DNA from: Gemmatimonadales bacterium
Lineage (GTDB): Bacteria > Gemmatimonadota > Gemmatimonadetes > Gemmatimonadales > GWC2-71-9
DNA length: 5,258 bases
Direction: 5' to 3'
NCBI GenBank assembly: GCA_025924275.1
Contig: JAICEH010000159.1
Coordinates: 1-5,258 of the forward strand
Shown: in pieces, positions 1-4,962 of the stretch
Numbering within the stretch: position 1 is the first letter of the stretch
How the letters are laid out: every line of letters starts with the position of its first letter
Notes under the pieces: model-generated
Database searches by the model: none
Told to the model about the DNA's origin: nothing
What the model saw: only the letters and a program-made list of their open reading frames with translations
Made by a program: the position numbers and the translations under genes

Positions 1-723
1 CGGGGAGGCCGCCTGGACGCCGCTCCGGAGGCCCGCGGAGCCCTCCCCTCCGCGCGCGACGCGGCGGGGCGGTACTACGTCGAATCCCGTCCGGTGCCGG
101 GCCCTGACGGGCGCGGCGCCGGCGATTCGACCCGGATCCTCCGCCTCCGCGGCAGCGGGGGCGCCGACACCGTGGCGGCGCTCGCGCCGGTCGAACTCGC
201 CGAGGTGATGACCGACCGCGGCCGCCGGTTCGAGGCCCGGGTCTTCGCCGGGCGCGATGCCTGGGGGGTGCGTCCCGGCGGCACGATCTGGATCGCGCGG
301 GTGGGACAGAACCGCCTGGACCAGGTGGCGCCGGACGGCCGCACGAGCCGGGGCCCGCTCCTGCCCGACCCCGTGCTGCAGGTGACCCAGGTGGACCGCG
401 AGCTCTTCGTGGAGAGCCACCCGCCGGAGATGCGGCGCTCGGCGGAGCGGCTGCCGTTCGCCGAGCTCAAGCCGCCGTTCGAGCGCGCCTTCGCCGACCC
501 GGCCGGGACCGTCTGGCTGGAGAAGAGCAAGGCGGTGGGCGACTCCGCCCGGCTCTACCAGCTGCTGGATGCCGAGGGCGGGCTGGCGCGGATCATCCGG
601 GTGGACGGCTTCGGGCGGGTCCGCGGAGCCTCGACCGAGCGGGCCCTTGTAACCCGGTTCGCGGACGGCCGTATGGTGTTGTTCGAGCACCCGCTCCCAG
701 CGCCGGCCGACTCCGCGAGCTGA
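1..723 (+). CDS. Probable beta-propeller (NHL/6-bladed-like) protein, C-terminal part
   Basis: The reading frame is open from the first base to a TGA at 721-723, so the N-terminus lies outside the window; 240 residues are visible. A GTG at 94 is in frame but has no reason to be the real start. The protein shows blade-like strands: a segment near residues 84-110 reads W-G-V-R-P-G-G-T-I-W-I-A followed by a D-x-V-x-P-D-G-R turn. A second unit near 164-193 has A-D-P-A-G-T-V-W-L followed by Y-Q-L-L-D-A-E-G. A final unit ends at F-A-D-G-R-M-V-L. Alternating G-x-(I/V)-W-(I/L) strands and D-x-x-G turns are typical of NHL or 6-bladed propeller proteins, which often bind ligands or other proteins outside the cytoplasm. 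The substrate is unknown. Its stop codon is the first three bases of the TGATTCACCGCGG repeat arm. Coding status is secure; the family call is moderate. Confidence 0.8.
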   Translation, partial: RGGRLDAAPEARGALPSARDAAGRYYVESRPVPGPDGRGAGDSTRILRLRGSGGADTVAALAPVELAEVMTDRGRRFEARVFAGRDAWGVRPGGTIWIARVGQNRLDQVAPDGRTSRGPLLPDPVLQVTQVDRELFVESHPPEMRRSAERLPFAELKPPFERAFADPAGTVWLEKSKAVGDSARLYQLLDAEGGLARIIRVDGFGRVRGASTERALVTRFADGRMVLFEHPLPAPADSAS

Positions 724-769
724 TTCACCGCGGAGGGCGCGGGGGAGGCGCGGAGGGCCGCGGTGAATC
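722..769. repeat. Intergenic inverted-repeat element with GC-rich core
   Basis: Perfect 12-bp arms, GATTCACCGCGG at 722-733 and its reverse complement at 758-769, enclose a 24-bp purine-rich core. Inside, GCGGAGGGC occurs twice (730-738 and 750-758). The left arm overlaps the stop codon of the upstream gene. The same arm sequence recurs as the palindrome at 1335-1350. TTCACCGCGG(A)-type motifs followed by CGCGGAGG-like runs resemble dispersed intergenic repeats in many environmental bacterial genomes; that comparison is from memory. The element could form a hairpin in RNA and might end or protect the upstream transcript, but no T-run follows. Confidence 0.75.
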
Positions 770-778
770 CCCACACCC

Positions 779-783
779 AAGGA
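779..783 (+). promoter_or_regulatory. Ribosome binding site for the NTF2-like gene
   Basis: AAGGA lies 7 bases before the ATG at 791 and supports that start. It sits just outside the inverted-repeat element. Confidence 0.6.
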
Positions 784-790
784 CCTGAAG

Positions 791-1330
791 ATGCGCCGAA
801 TTGTCGCCGGAGTTCTCCTCTTCGCCGCGCCCCTCGCCGCACAGCAGCCGGCTCCCGCCGCTGCCCCGGCAGCGCCCGCCGCGCGGGCGGAGGACGTCGC
901 TTCCATCGACGCCATCATGAAGGCGACCTACGACGTGATCTCGGGGCCGGCGGGCCCGCGGGACTGGGATCGCTTCCGCTCGCTCTTCACCCCCGACGCC
1001 CGGCTGATCCCCACCGCCTGTCCCCGGGACGCCGCCTGCCGGCCGCGGACGCTCACGGTCGAGGAGTACGTGAAGTCGGGCGGGGCCTACTTCCTCCAGA
1101 ACCCGTTCTACGAGGTCGAGAGCCACCGGGTGGAGGAGCGCTACGGCCACGTGGCGCACGTCTTCAGTACCTATGAATCCCGAAAGGCACCGGGGGAGGC
1201 GCCGTTCACCCGCGGGATCAATTCCTTCCAGCTCTTCTGGGACGGGACGCGCTGGTGGGTGGTGTCGATCTTCTGGAACGACGAGTCGCAGGCGGGGCCC
1301 ATCCCGGCGCAGTACTCGCCGAAGCGGTAG
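791..1330 (+). CDS. Secreted NTF2/SnoaL-like family protein
   Basis: This encodes a 179-residue protein. Residues 1-17 form a Sec-type signal peptide with a basic start (M-R-R), a hydrophobic core and a likely cut after L-A-A, before Q18. An Ala/Pro-rich linker follows to about residue 33. The rest looks like a small alpha+beta NTF2/SnoaL cone. An N-terminal helix (D-V-A-S-I-D-A-I-M-K) leads to the D-W-D-R-F-R-S-L-F-T-P-D-A-R-L-I pattern typical of the fold. C-terminal strands end at F-Q-L-F-W-D-G-T-R-W-W-V-V-S-I-F-W. Cys77 and Cys83 could form a disulfide after export. NTF2-like proteins act as enzymes or ligand-binding modules, and no substrate can be assigned. The ATG is supported by a ribosome binding site and the signal peptide. 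The gene is bracketed by two forms of one repeat element and converges with the membrane-protein gene downstream. Confidence 0.88.
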   Translation: MRRIVAGVLLFAAPLAAQQPAPAAAPAAPAARAEDVASIDAIMKATYDVISGPAGPRDWDRFRSLFTPDARLIPTACPRDAACRPRTLTVEEYVKSGGAYFLQNPFYEVESHRVEERYGHVAHVFSTYESRKAPGEAPFTRGINSFQLFWDGTRWWVVSIFWNDESQAGPIPAQYSPKR

Positions 1331-1334
1331 TTCC

Positions 1335-1350
1335 ATTCACCGCGGTGAAT
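1335..1350. repeat. 16-bp perfect palindrome, short form of the 722-769 element
   Basis: ATTCACCGCGGTGAAT is a perfect palindrome made by merging the two arms of the 722-769 element at their shared CCGCGG. It fills nearly all of the 19-bp gap between the convergent stop codons at 1330 and 1350. On the minus strand, bases 1352-1340 read TGATTCACCGCGG, and the TGA is the stop codon of the membrane-protein gene. It could fold as a 6-bp stem with a CGCG loop, too weak to be a convincing terminator. Confidence 0.8.
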
Positions 1351-2075
1351 CAGGCGGCAGGGGGCGGGGGCGGCACCGGCGGCGCGGGCGGCTTGAGCTT
1401 GTCGGTCGCCCGCCGGTCCCGGCGCTGACCCTCCAGGTACCACCGCCGCGTGATCTCCCCGGCCAGGTCCCGGTTCCCCAGCCCGAAGGCCAGCCCGGCG
1501 GCCAGCGCCACCGCGCCGAGGATGAGGGTGAAGGCCGTGGTCACGATCTCCGGCGCCAGCCCCACCTGGGTGAGCGCCATGAACACGCCGATCAGCACCA
1601 CCGTGGCCTTGGCCAGCTTCGCCAGGGTCGGCACCCCGGCCACCGCACCGGCCGAGGCGAGCAGGACCACCCGCACGAACTCCCCCAGGATCACGCTCAG
1701 CACCACGATCACCACCGCGGCCACCAGGGTCGGCAGGAACGCGATCATCGCGCCGAACATCTCGTTGATGCTCTCCAGCCCGAGGGCGGCGCTCGCCAGC
1801 AGGATCACCACCAGCATCACCAGCCAGAAGGCGAGGCGGGCGACCGCCGTGCCCGGGTCGAGGTGCCGGCCGGTCCGCTCCACCGCCTCGGTGATGCCGC
1901 CCGCGTCCGCCATCGCCTTGAAGTTGAGCCGCAGCAGGGTCGCGTCGACCCAACGGCGCACCTGACGGGCCAGGAAGTATCCGGCCAGGAGGAGGACCAG
2001 CGCGGCCAGCAGCGGGGGCAGGATGAAGGCGAGCTGCTCGGCGCCCAGCCGGAGCCGCTCCAGGAGTTCGTTCAC
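1350..2075 (-). CDS. Mechanosensitive-channel-type conserved TM helix protein, no beta domain
   Basis: This encodes a 241-residue inner-membrane protein with about five hydrophobic segments, near residues 15-37, 80-99, 108-132, 135-171 (probably one or two) and 176-198. The last ends in F-G-L-G-N-R-D-L-A-G-E-I-T-R-R-W-Y, which matches the pore-helix end seen in MscS-related proteins and the conserved TM helix family (PF05552). The usual MscS beta domain does not follow; instead there is a charged stretch and a Pro-rich tail (228-241). A role in ion flux or osmotic response is inferred from family only. The start is GTG at 2075-2073, because the reading frame before it is not protein-like and overlaps the dehydrogenase gene. 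GAGGT at 2082-2086 (minus strand) is a well-placed ribosome binding site. GTG overlaps the upstream TGA by 4 bp, suggesting translational coupling. Confidence 0.85.
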   Translation of the reverse strand: MNELLERLRLGAEQLAFILPPLLAALVLLLAGYFLARQVRRWVDATLLRLNFKAMADAGGITEAVERTGRHLDPGTAVARLAFWLVMLVVILLASAALGLESINEMFGAMIAFLPTLVAAVVIVVLSVILGEFVRVVLLASAGAVAGVPTLAKLAKATVVLIGVFMALTQVGLAPEIVTTAFTLILGAVALAAGLAFGLGNRDLAGEITRRWYLEGQRRDRRATDKLKPPAPPVPPPPPAA

Positions 2076-3106
2076 GGCGTCACCTCGAGGACGACCTTGC
2101 CGAATTGGGTGCCCGCCGCGAGCCGGCGGAAGGCCGCCGCCCCGTCGGCGAGGGGGAATGTCGCGTCCACCACCGGGCGGAGCGCGGGCTCGGCGGCGAG
2201 CCGGGCGACCTCGGCGAACTCCGCCGCGCTGCCCATCGTCGAGCCGAGGAGCGACCACTGGTACCAGAAGAGCCGGCGGACGTCGATGGTCACCATCGGG
2301 CCCGACGTCCCGCCGCAGGTGACCAGTCGCCCGCCGCGGGCCAGCGACCGGAGGGAGGACTCCCAGGTGGCCTCCCCCACGCTGTCCACCACGACGTCGG
2401 CGCCGCGTCCGCCGGTGAGGCGCCGGACCTCGGCCGGCACGTCCGCGCCGGCCGGCACGATCTCGACGCCGAACAGCTCACGGGCGCGGGCGAGCTTCGC
2501 CTCGCTGGTGCTCGTGGCGATGGCCCGGCCGCCCAGGTGGTGCACGATCCGCGCCGCCGCCTGCGCCACCCCGCCGCCGATCCCCCGGACCAGCACCACC
2601 TCCCCCGGTACCAGCCGGGCACGGCGCACCAGCATCCGCCAGGCGGTGAGCGTGGCGAGGGGGAAGGCGGCGGCTTCGGCCCACCCGAGGCCCGCCGGCT
2701 TTCGCGCCAGGTTCCGCGCGGGCACCACCAGGAATTCTGCCGCGGCCCCCGGGCGGTGCTCGCCGACGATGCCGAACCGGGGGCAGAGCGGCTCCTCGCC
2801 TGACCGGCACCACTCGCAGTCCCGGCAGGCGACGCCGGGATTGACCAGGACCTCGTCCCCGGTGCGCCAGTCCCCGGCGGCATCGCCCACCGCCTCCACC
2901 ACCCCAGCCCCGTCGGAGCCGACGACGTGGGGGAAGGCGTACTGCAATCCCCTGAGCCCCTCGACCACGAAGAGGTCGAGGTGGTTGAGCGCCGCCGCCC
3001 GGACGCGGATCCGGACGTCGTCGGGTTGCGTGAGTTCCGGCGCCGGGAGTTCGAGGAGGCGGAGCTCGCCCGGGCCGCCGGTCCGCTCGATGGCGAGCGC
3101 CTGCAT
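2072..3106 (-). CDS. MDR-family zinc-binding alcohol dehydrogenase / quinone-oxidoreductase-like protein
   Basis: This encodes a 344-residue cytoplasmic NAD(P)H-dependent oxidoreductase of usual MDR length. The N-terminal GroES-like domain (about 1-135) holds a structural zinc loop with Cys94, 97, 100 and 108 (C-x2-C-x2-C-x7-C). The Rossmann domain (about 136-300) carries G175-I-G-G-G-V-A181 and ends in the F-G-K-V-V-L signature near 335-340. The positions that usually bind catalytic zinc are replaced: A-A-L-N-H-L-D-L has no Cys, and the GHE motif reads G-S-D-G-A-G. That fits a Zn_ADH_like/quinone-reductase subgroup with structural zinc only. The substrate is unknown. ATG at 3106 is chosen because homology-like sequence starts at M-Q-A-L-A-I and an AGGTGAG ribosome site precedes it by 7 bases. 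A GTG at 3118, overlapping the upstream stop, is the alternative and would add four residues. It is the middle gene of a probable three-gene operon. Confidence 0.93.
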   Translation of the reverse strand: MQALAIERTGGPGELRLLELPAPELTQPDDVRIRVRAAALNHLDLFVVEGLRGLQYAFPHVVGSDGAGVVEAVGDAAGDWRTGDEVLVNPGVACRDCEWCRSGEEPLCPRFGIVGEHRPGAAAEFLVVPARNLARKPAGLGWAEAAAFPLATLTAWRMLVRRARLVPGEVVLVRGIGGGVAQAAARIVHHLGGRAIATSTSEAKLARARELFGVEIVPAGADVPAEVRRLTGGRGADVVVDSVGEATWESSLRSLARGGRLVTCGGTSGPMVTIDVRRLFWYQWSLLGSTMGSAAEFAEVARLAAEPALRPVVDATFPLADGAAAFRRLAAGTQFGKVVLEVTP

Positions 3107-3114
3107 CGAGGCGC

Positions 3115-3843
3115 TCACCTGGGCTCGGGCGTCCCGGTGGAATCGGGCAGGACGACGCGGACCTGCCAGACCACCGGGCGGAAGCCCTCGATCCGCGCGG
3201 TCACCGTCGTGCTGCCGGCCCAGGCCCCCCGGACCAACCCCCTGGCATCCACCCGGGCGATGGTCGAGTCGGCGCTTTCCCACCGCACCACGGCCTCCGG
3301 GACGTCCCGGTCGGCCGAGTCCCGCGGGAGCACGGTGAGCTGTCGGGTGCCCTCATGGGGCACGTCCACCGGACCGGAGCCGGGGCCGGGTTCGAGGAGC
3401 AGCGACTCCACCCGTCGGTGGGCGGGGACCGGGGCGGGCGGTGCGGAGTCCCGGGCGGGGGCCGGCGCCGGCTGGGGCTGGGCCGGTGGCTGGCCGGCCG
3501 GGGCCGGCTCCGTCCCCCGCACGGCAACCGTGATCGCGCCGGCCCGGGTCCCCGCGCGGGCCTCCACCCGGGCGAGTCCCGGTCGCCGTGCCAGGAGCGC
3601 CCCGGTGGCGTCCACGGCCACGACGCTGGTATCGGAGGACACGAACCGGAACGGCACCGTCAACACGTTCCCGGCGGCGTCGAAGGCGGTGGCGAGGACG
3701 GGCCGGCGCTCGCCCACCCGCAAGGTCACCGCCTCGGGGACCACCTGCACCTCGGCCACCTGGCGCGCCCCGGCGGGCGCCGCCAGGGCGATTTCGAGGG
3801 CGATTCCGAGGGCGATCCGGCGAACGAAGGGGGTGAGGCGCAC
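3115..3843 (-). CDS. Exported protein with two Big_2-like Ig domains
   Basis: This encodes a 242-residue protein. A signal peptide spans about 1-27, with a basic start (R-L-T-P-F-V-R-R), a repeated I-A-L core and likely cleavage after A-G-A or nearby. Two bacterial Ig-like domains (Big_2 type) cover about 30-109 and 144-232. Each has the family pattern: an initial V-x-V-x-P or L-L-L-E-P strand, then W/F-x-S-x-D-(T/S)-x-(V/I)-A-x-V-D-A-x-G and a closing G-x-(A/T)-x-V-x-A strand. A Pro/Ala/Gln-rich linker (110-143) joins them. Such domains mediate surface display or binding; the partner is unknown. The GTG at 3843 is the only good start in frame. No clear Shine-Dalgarno is visible, but a -10-like box lies 6 bases before it, so the message may be leaderless. 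It is the first gene of the operon, 8 bp before the dehydrogenase ATG. Confidence 0.87.
   Translation of the reverse strand: MRLTPFVRRIALGIALEIALAAPAGARQVAEVQVVPEAVTLRVGERRPVLATAFDAAGNVLTVPFRFVSSDTSVVAVDATGALLARRPGLARVEARAGTRAGAITVAVRGTEPAPAGQPPAQPQPAPAPARDSAPPAPVPAHRRVESLLLEPGPGSGPVDVPHEGTRQLTVLPRDSADRDVPEAVVRWESADSTIARVDARGLVRGAWAGSTTVTARIEGFRPVVWQVRVVLPDSTGTPEPR
3785..3820. repeat. Three tandem 12-bp repeats within a signal-peptide coding region
   Basis: AGGGCGATTTCG, AGGGCGATTCCG and AGGGCGATCCGG follow each other without gaps at 3785, 3797 and 3809. On the minus strand they encode the repeated I-A-L-x hydrophobic core (residues about 10-21) of the Ig-domain protein. Each unit is 4 codons, so gain or loss would keep frame. 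Confidence 0.8.
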
Positions 3844-3849
3844 GAGTGG

Positions 3850-3877
3850 AATGTAAGTCGGCGGCGTCCGATGTCTT
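3850..3877 (-). promoter_or_regulatory. Candidate promoter for the minus-strand operon
   Basis: On the minus strand, AAGACA (3877-3872) and TACATT (3855-3850) are separated by 16 bases; each matches 4 of 6 sigma-70 consensus bases. Transcription would begin at or within a base or two of the GTG start at 3843. This is a pattern match only. Confidence 0.35.
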
Positions 3878-3985
3878 GCCTAACCCGGCCAGATTCGCAA
3901 ACTATATCGTGCAGATCGCGCAGCGCCGACGTGCACGCCCGGCGCGCACCGCGCCCGACGGCGGGGCCACGCCGAACACGTTTCC

Positions 3986-3990
3986 GGAGG
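3986..3990 (+). promoter_or_regulatory. Strong ribosome binding site for the H1-like gene
   Basis: GGAGG with 7 bases to the ATG at 3998 is the best Shine-Dalgarno in the window, consistent with high expression of an abundant DNA-binding protein. Confidence 0.75.
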
Positions 3991-3997
3991 ACAGGCT

Positions 3998-4378
3998 ATG
4001 TCAGAGGAGATGGGCTGGTCCGAATCCTGGATGTCGCCGCAGCCGTCGGTGACCCCCGAGCCGGCGCCTGCCGCGGCACCGATGGCAAGGCCCGCGGTGA
4101 AGAAGGCGGTCAAGAAGGCCGTGGCGAAGAAGGCCGTCAAGAAGGCGGTCAAGAAGGCCGTGGCCAAGAAGGCCGTCAAGAAGGCCGTGAAGAAGAAGGC
4201 GGCGAAGCGGGCCAGGAAGGCCAAGCGCACCGTGAGGAAGGCGGGGCGGAAGGTGAAGCGCGCCGTCCGGAAGGGGGCCCGCAAGGCCAGGCGGGGTGCC
4301 CGGAAGGCGGTCCGGAAGGCCCGGCGGACCGTCCGGAAGACCGCCCGCAAGGCGAGGAAGACGGCGCGGAAGAAGTAG
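3998..4378 (+). CDS. Histone H1-like Lys/Arg-Ala-rich DNA-binding protein
   Basis: This encodes a 126-residue protein with no globular fold. Residues 1-12 are acidic and contain two Trp; 13-32 form a Pro/Ala linker. From 33 on the chain is almost only Ala, Val, Lys and Arg. Residues 33-66 are Lys-rich A-V-K-K and A-V-A-K-K units, in 13-residue blocks at 33-45 and 46-58. Residues 67-126 continue the periodicity but shift mainly to Arg (V-R-K-A, A-R-K-A, R-T-V-R-K). This resembles the C-terminal tails of eukaryotic histone H1 and bacterial H1-like proteins such as chlamydial Hc2 and AlgP, which bind DNA backbone charge and compact the nucleoid. Wobble bases vary between repeats, as expected for selected coding sequence. 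The start is supported by a strong ribosome site. The gene is monocistronic-looking, with its own leader and a hairpin after the stop. Confidence 0.92.
   Translation: MSEEMGWSESWMSPQPSVTPEPAPAAAPMARPAVKKAVKKAVAKKAVKKAVKKAVAKKAVKKAVKKKAAKRARKAKRTVRKAGRKVKRAVRKGARKARRGARKAVRKARRTVRKTARKARKTARKK
4094..4198 (+). repeat. 39-bp coding tandem repeat (about 2.7 copies)
   Basis: Units at 4094-4132 and 4133-4171, with a partial third from 4172, encode A-V-K-K-A-V-K-K-A-V-A-K-K. The copies differ mostly at third codon positions. It lies within the H1-like gene. Confidence 0.75.
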
Positions 4379-4390
4379 CCCGCTCCCCGG

Positions 4391-4430
4391 CGAATCGAGC
4401 GCCCCGCCCCGGCGGGGCGCTTCGCATTCG
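4391..4430 (+). terminator. GC-rich hairpin, probable terminator of the H1-like gene
   Basis: AGCGCCCCGCC at 4398-4408 is the exact reverse complement of 4411-4421. It would fold as about 10 bp with a small C-rich loop. CGAAT (4391-4395) and ATTCG (4426-4430) extend the stem across a short mismatch. It begins 12 bases after the stop codon. There is no long T-run, as is common in high-GC genomes, so it may act as a terminator or as 3' end protection. Confidence 0.7.
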
Positions 4431-4488
4431 GGCAACCCACTCCCCCGTACGGACTTGCCAGCGGCACCCGGGAGCCCCACCTTGGGCC

Positions 4489-4962
4489 ATGCCCAACCCC
4501 CATCCGGCTCGGTTCCTGCTCGTGCTCGCCCTCGCCGGGACCGCCTGCAGCCGTGCCCCGTCGACCCAAACGCCCTCGCCGGCGGCACTTGGCGCCGAGC
4601 TCGAGGCCCAGTTCCAGCGTTCCGCCGTGGCCTGGAACTCGGGGGACCTCGCCGGGTTCATGGAGGATTACGCCCGGGACTCGCTCACCTCCTTCATGGG
4701 AGCGCGGGCCCCGGTCTACGGCTGGGAGACGATCCGTGACCGCTATGCGCCCAGCTTCCAGCCGGGCGCGCGGCGGGACAGCCTGCGATTCGAGCGGTTT
4801 GCGGTGCGCCCGCTTTCCCCCACGCTCGCGCTGGTCACCGCGCGCTTCAACCTCTATCGCGGCGACAGCGTGACCGCGAGCGGGCCGTTCACCCTCGTGA
4901 TGGAGCGTCGCCCGGATGGGTGGAAGATCCTGCACGACCACACGTCGCCCGATCCGCGCTAG
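4489..4962 (+). CDS. NTF2/SnoaL-like (DUF4440-type) lipoprotein
   Basis: This encodes a 157-residue protein. Residues 1-20 are a signal sequence (R-F-L-L-V-L-A-L-A-G-T-A-C) ending at Cys20. The lipobox is imperfect, with Gly rather than Leu at -3, but a Ser/Thr/Pro linker after Cys20 supports a lipoprotein. The domain from about 35 to 152 fits DUF4440/SnoaL: a helix with A-V-A-W-N-S-G-D-L-A-G-F-M-E-D-Y, then G-W-E-T-I-R-D-R-Y, then strands L-A-L-V-T-A-R-F-N-L and F-T-L-V-M-E-R-R-P-D-G-W-K-I-L-H-D-H-T-S. The R-x-D-G-W-K-I-x-H-D-H ending is typical. The function is unknown; these domains often bind small ligands. No strong ribosome site is seen (GGGAG is about 14 bases away). Its last 47 bases overlap the amidohydrolase gene in another frame. 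It belongs to the same superfamily as the protein at 791-1330 but shows little direct similarity. Confidence 0.88.
   Translation: MPNPHPARFLLVLALAGTACSRAPSTQTPSPAALGAELEAQFQRSAVAWNSGDLAGFMEDYARDSLTSFMGARAPVYGWETIRDRYAPSFQPGARRDSLRFERFAVRPLSPTLALVTARFNLYRGDSVTASGPFTLVMERRPDGWKILHDHTSPDPR
4902..4905 (+). promoter_or_regulatory. Ribosome binding site deciding the amidohydrolase start
   Basis: GGAG lies 10 bases before the ATG at 4916, inside the upstream gene. It supports the overlapping start that keeps a complete lipoprotein signal. Confidence 0.45.

Larger units (their letters stand above)
3844..3997. other. Divergent intergenic region
   Basis: This 154-bp gap separates the minus-strand operon from the H1-like gene. 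It includes one of the few AT-richer patches in the window (about 3891-3910). A TATATC at 3903-3908 is a possible -10 box for the plus-strand gene, but no good -35 lies at normal spacing. A 6-bp inverted repeat (GCGCCG at 3923-3928 with CGGCGC at 3940-3945) would lie in the leader RNA. No small gene or known riboswitch is visible. Confidence 0.4.

Noticed and set aside
722..769. CRISPR-like repeat
   Set aside because: There is only one two-armed structure and a related palindrome, with no regular spacers and no cas genes.
1335..1350. Palindrome as a regulator operator
   Set aside because: It lies between two convergent stop codons with no promoter nearby and shares sequence with the longer repeat, so a repeat-element origin is more likely.
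3107..3283. N-terminal extension of the dehydrogenase to a start at 3283
   Set aside because: It overlaps the Ig-domain gene and is not protein-like; family similarity begins at the ATG at 3106.
1173..3338. Very long plus-strand open frame (721 codons)
   Set aside because: It runs antisense to clear dehydrogenase and membrane-protein genes and has low-complexity Arg/Pro/Gly/Ser composition, the usual shadow in high-GC DNA.
3355..4488. Upstream extension of the NTF2-like lipoprotein frame
   Set aside because: It crosses the antisense Ig-domain gene, the H1-like gene in another frame and the terminator; the true start is the ATG at 4489 with its signal sequence.
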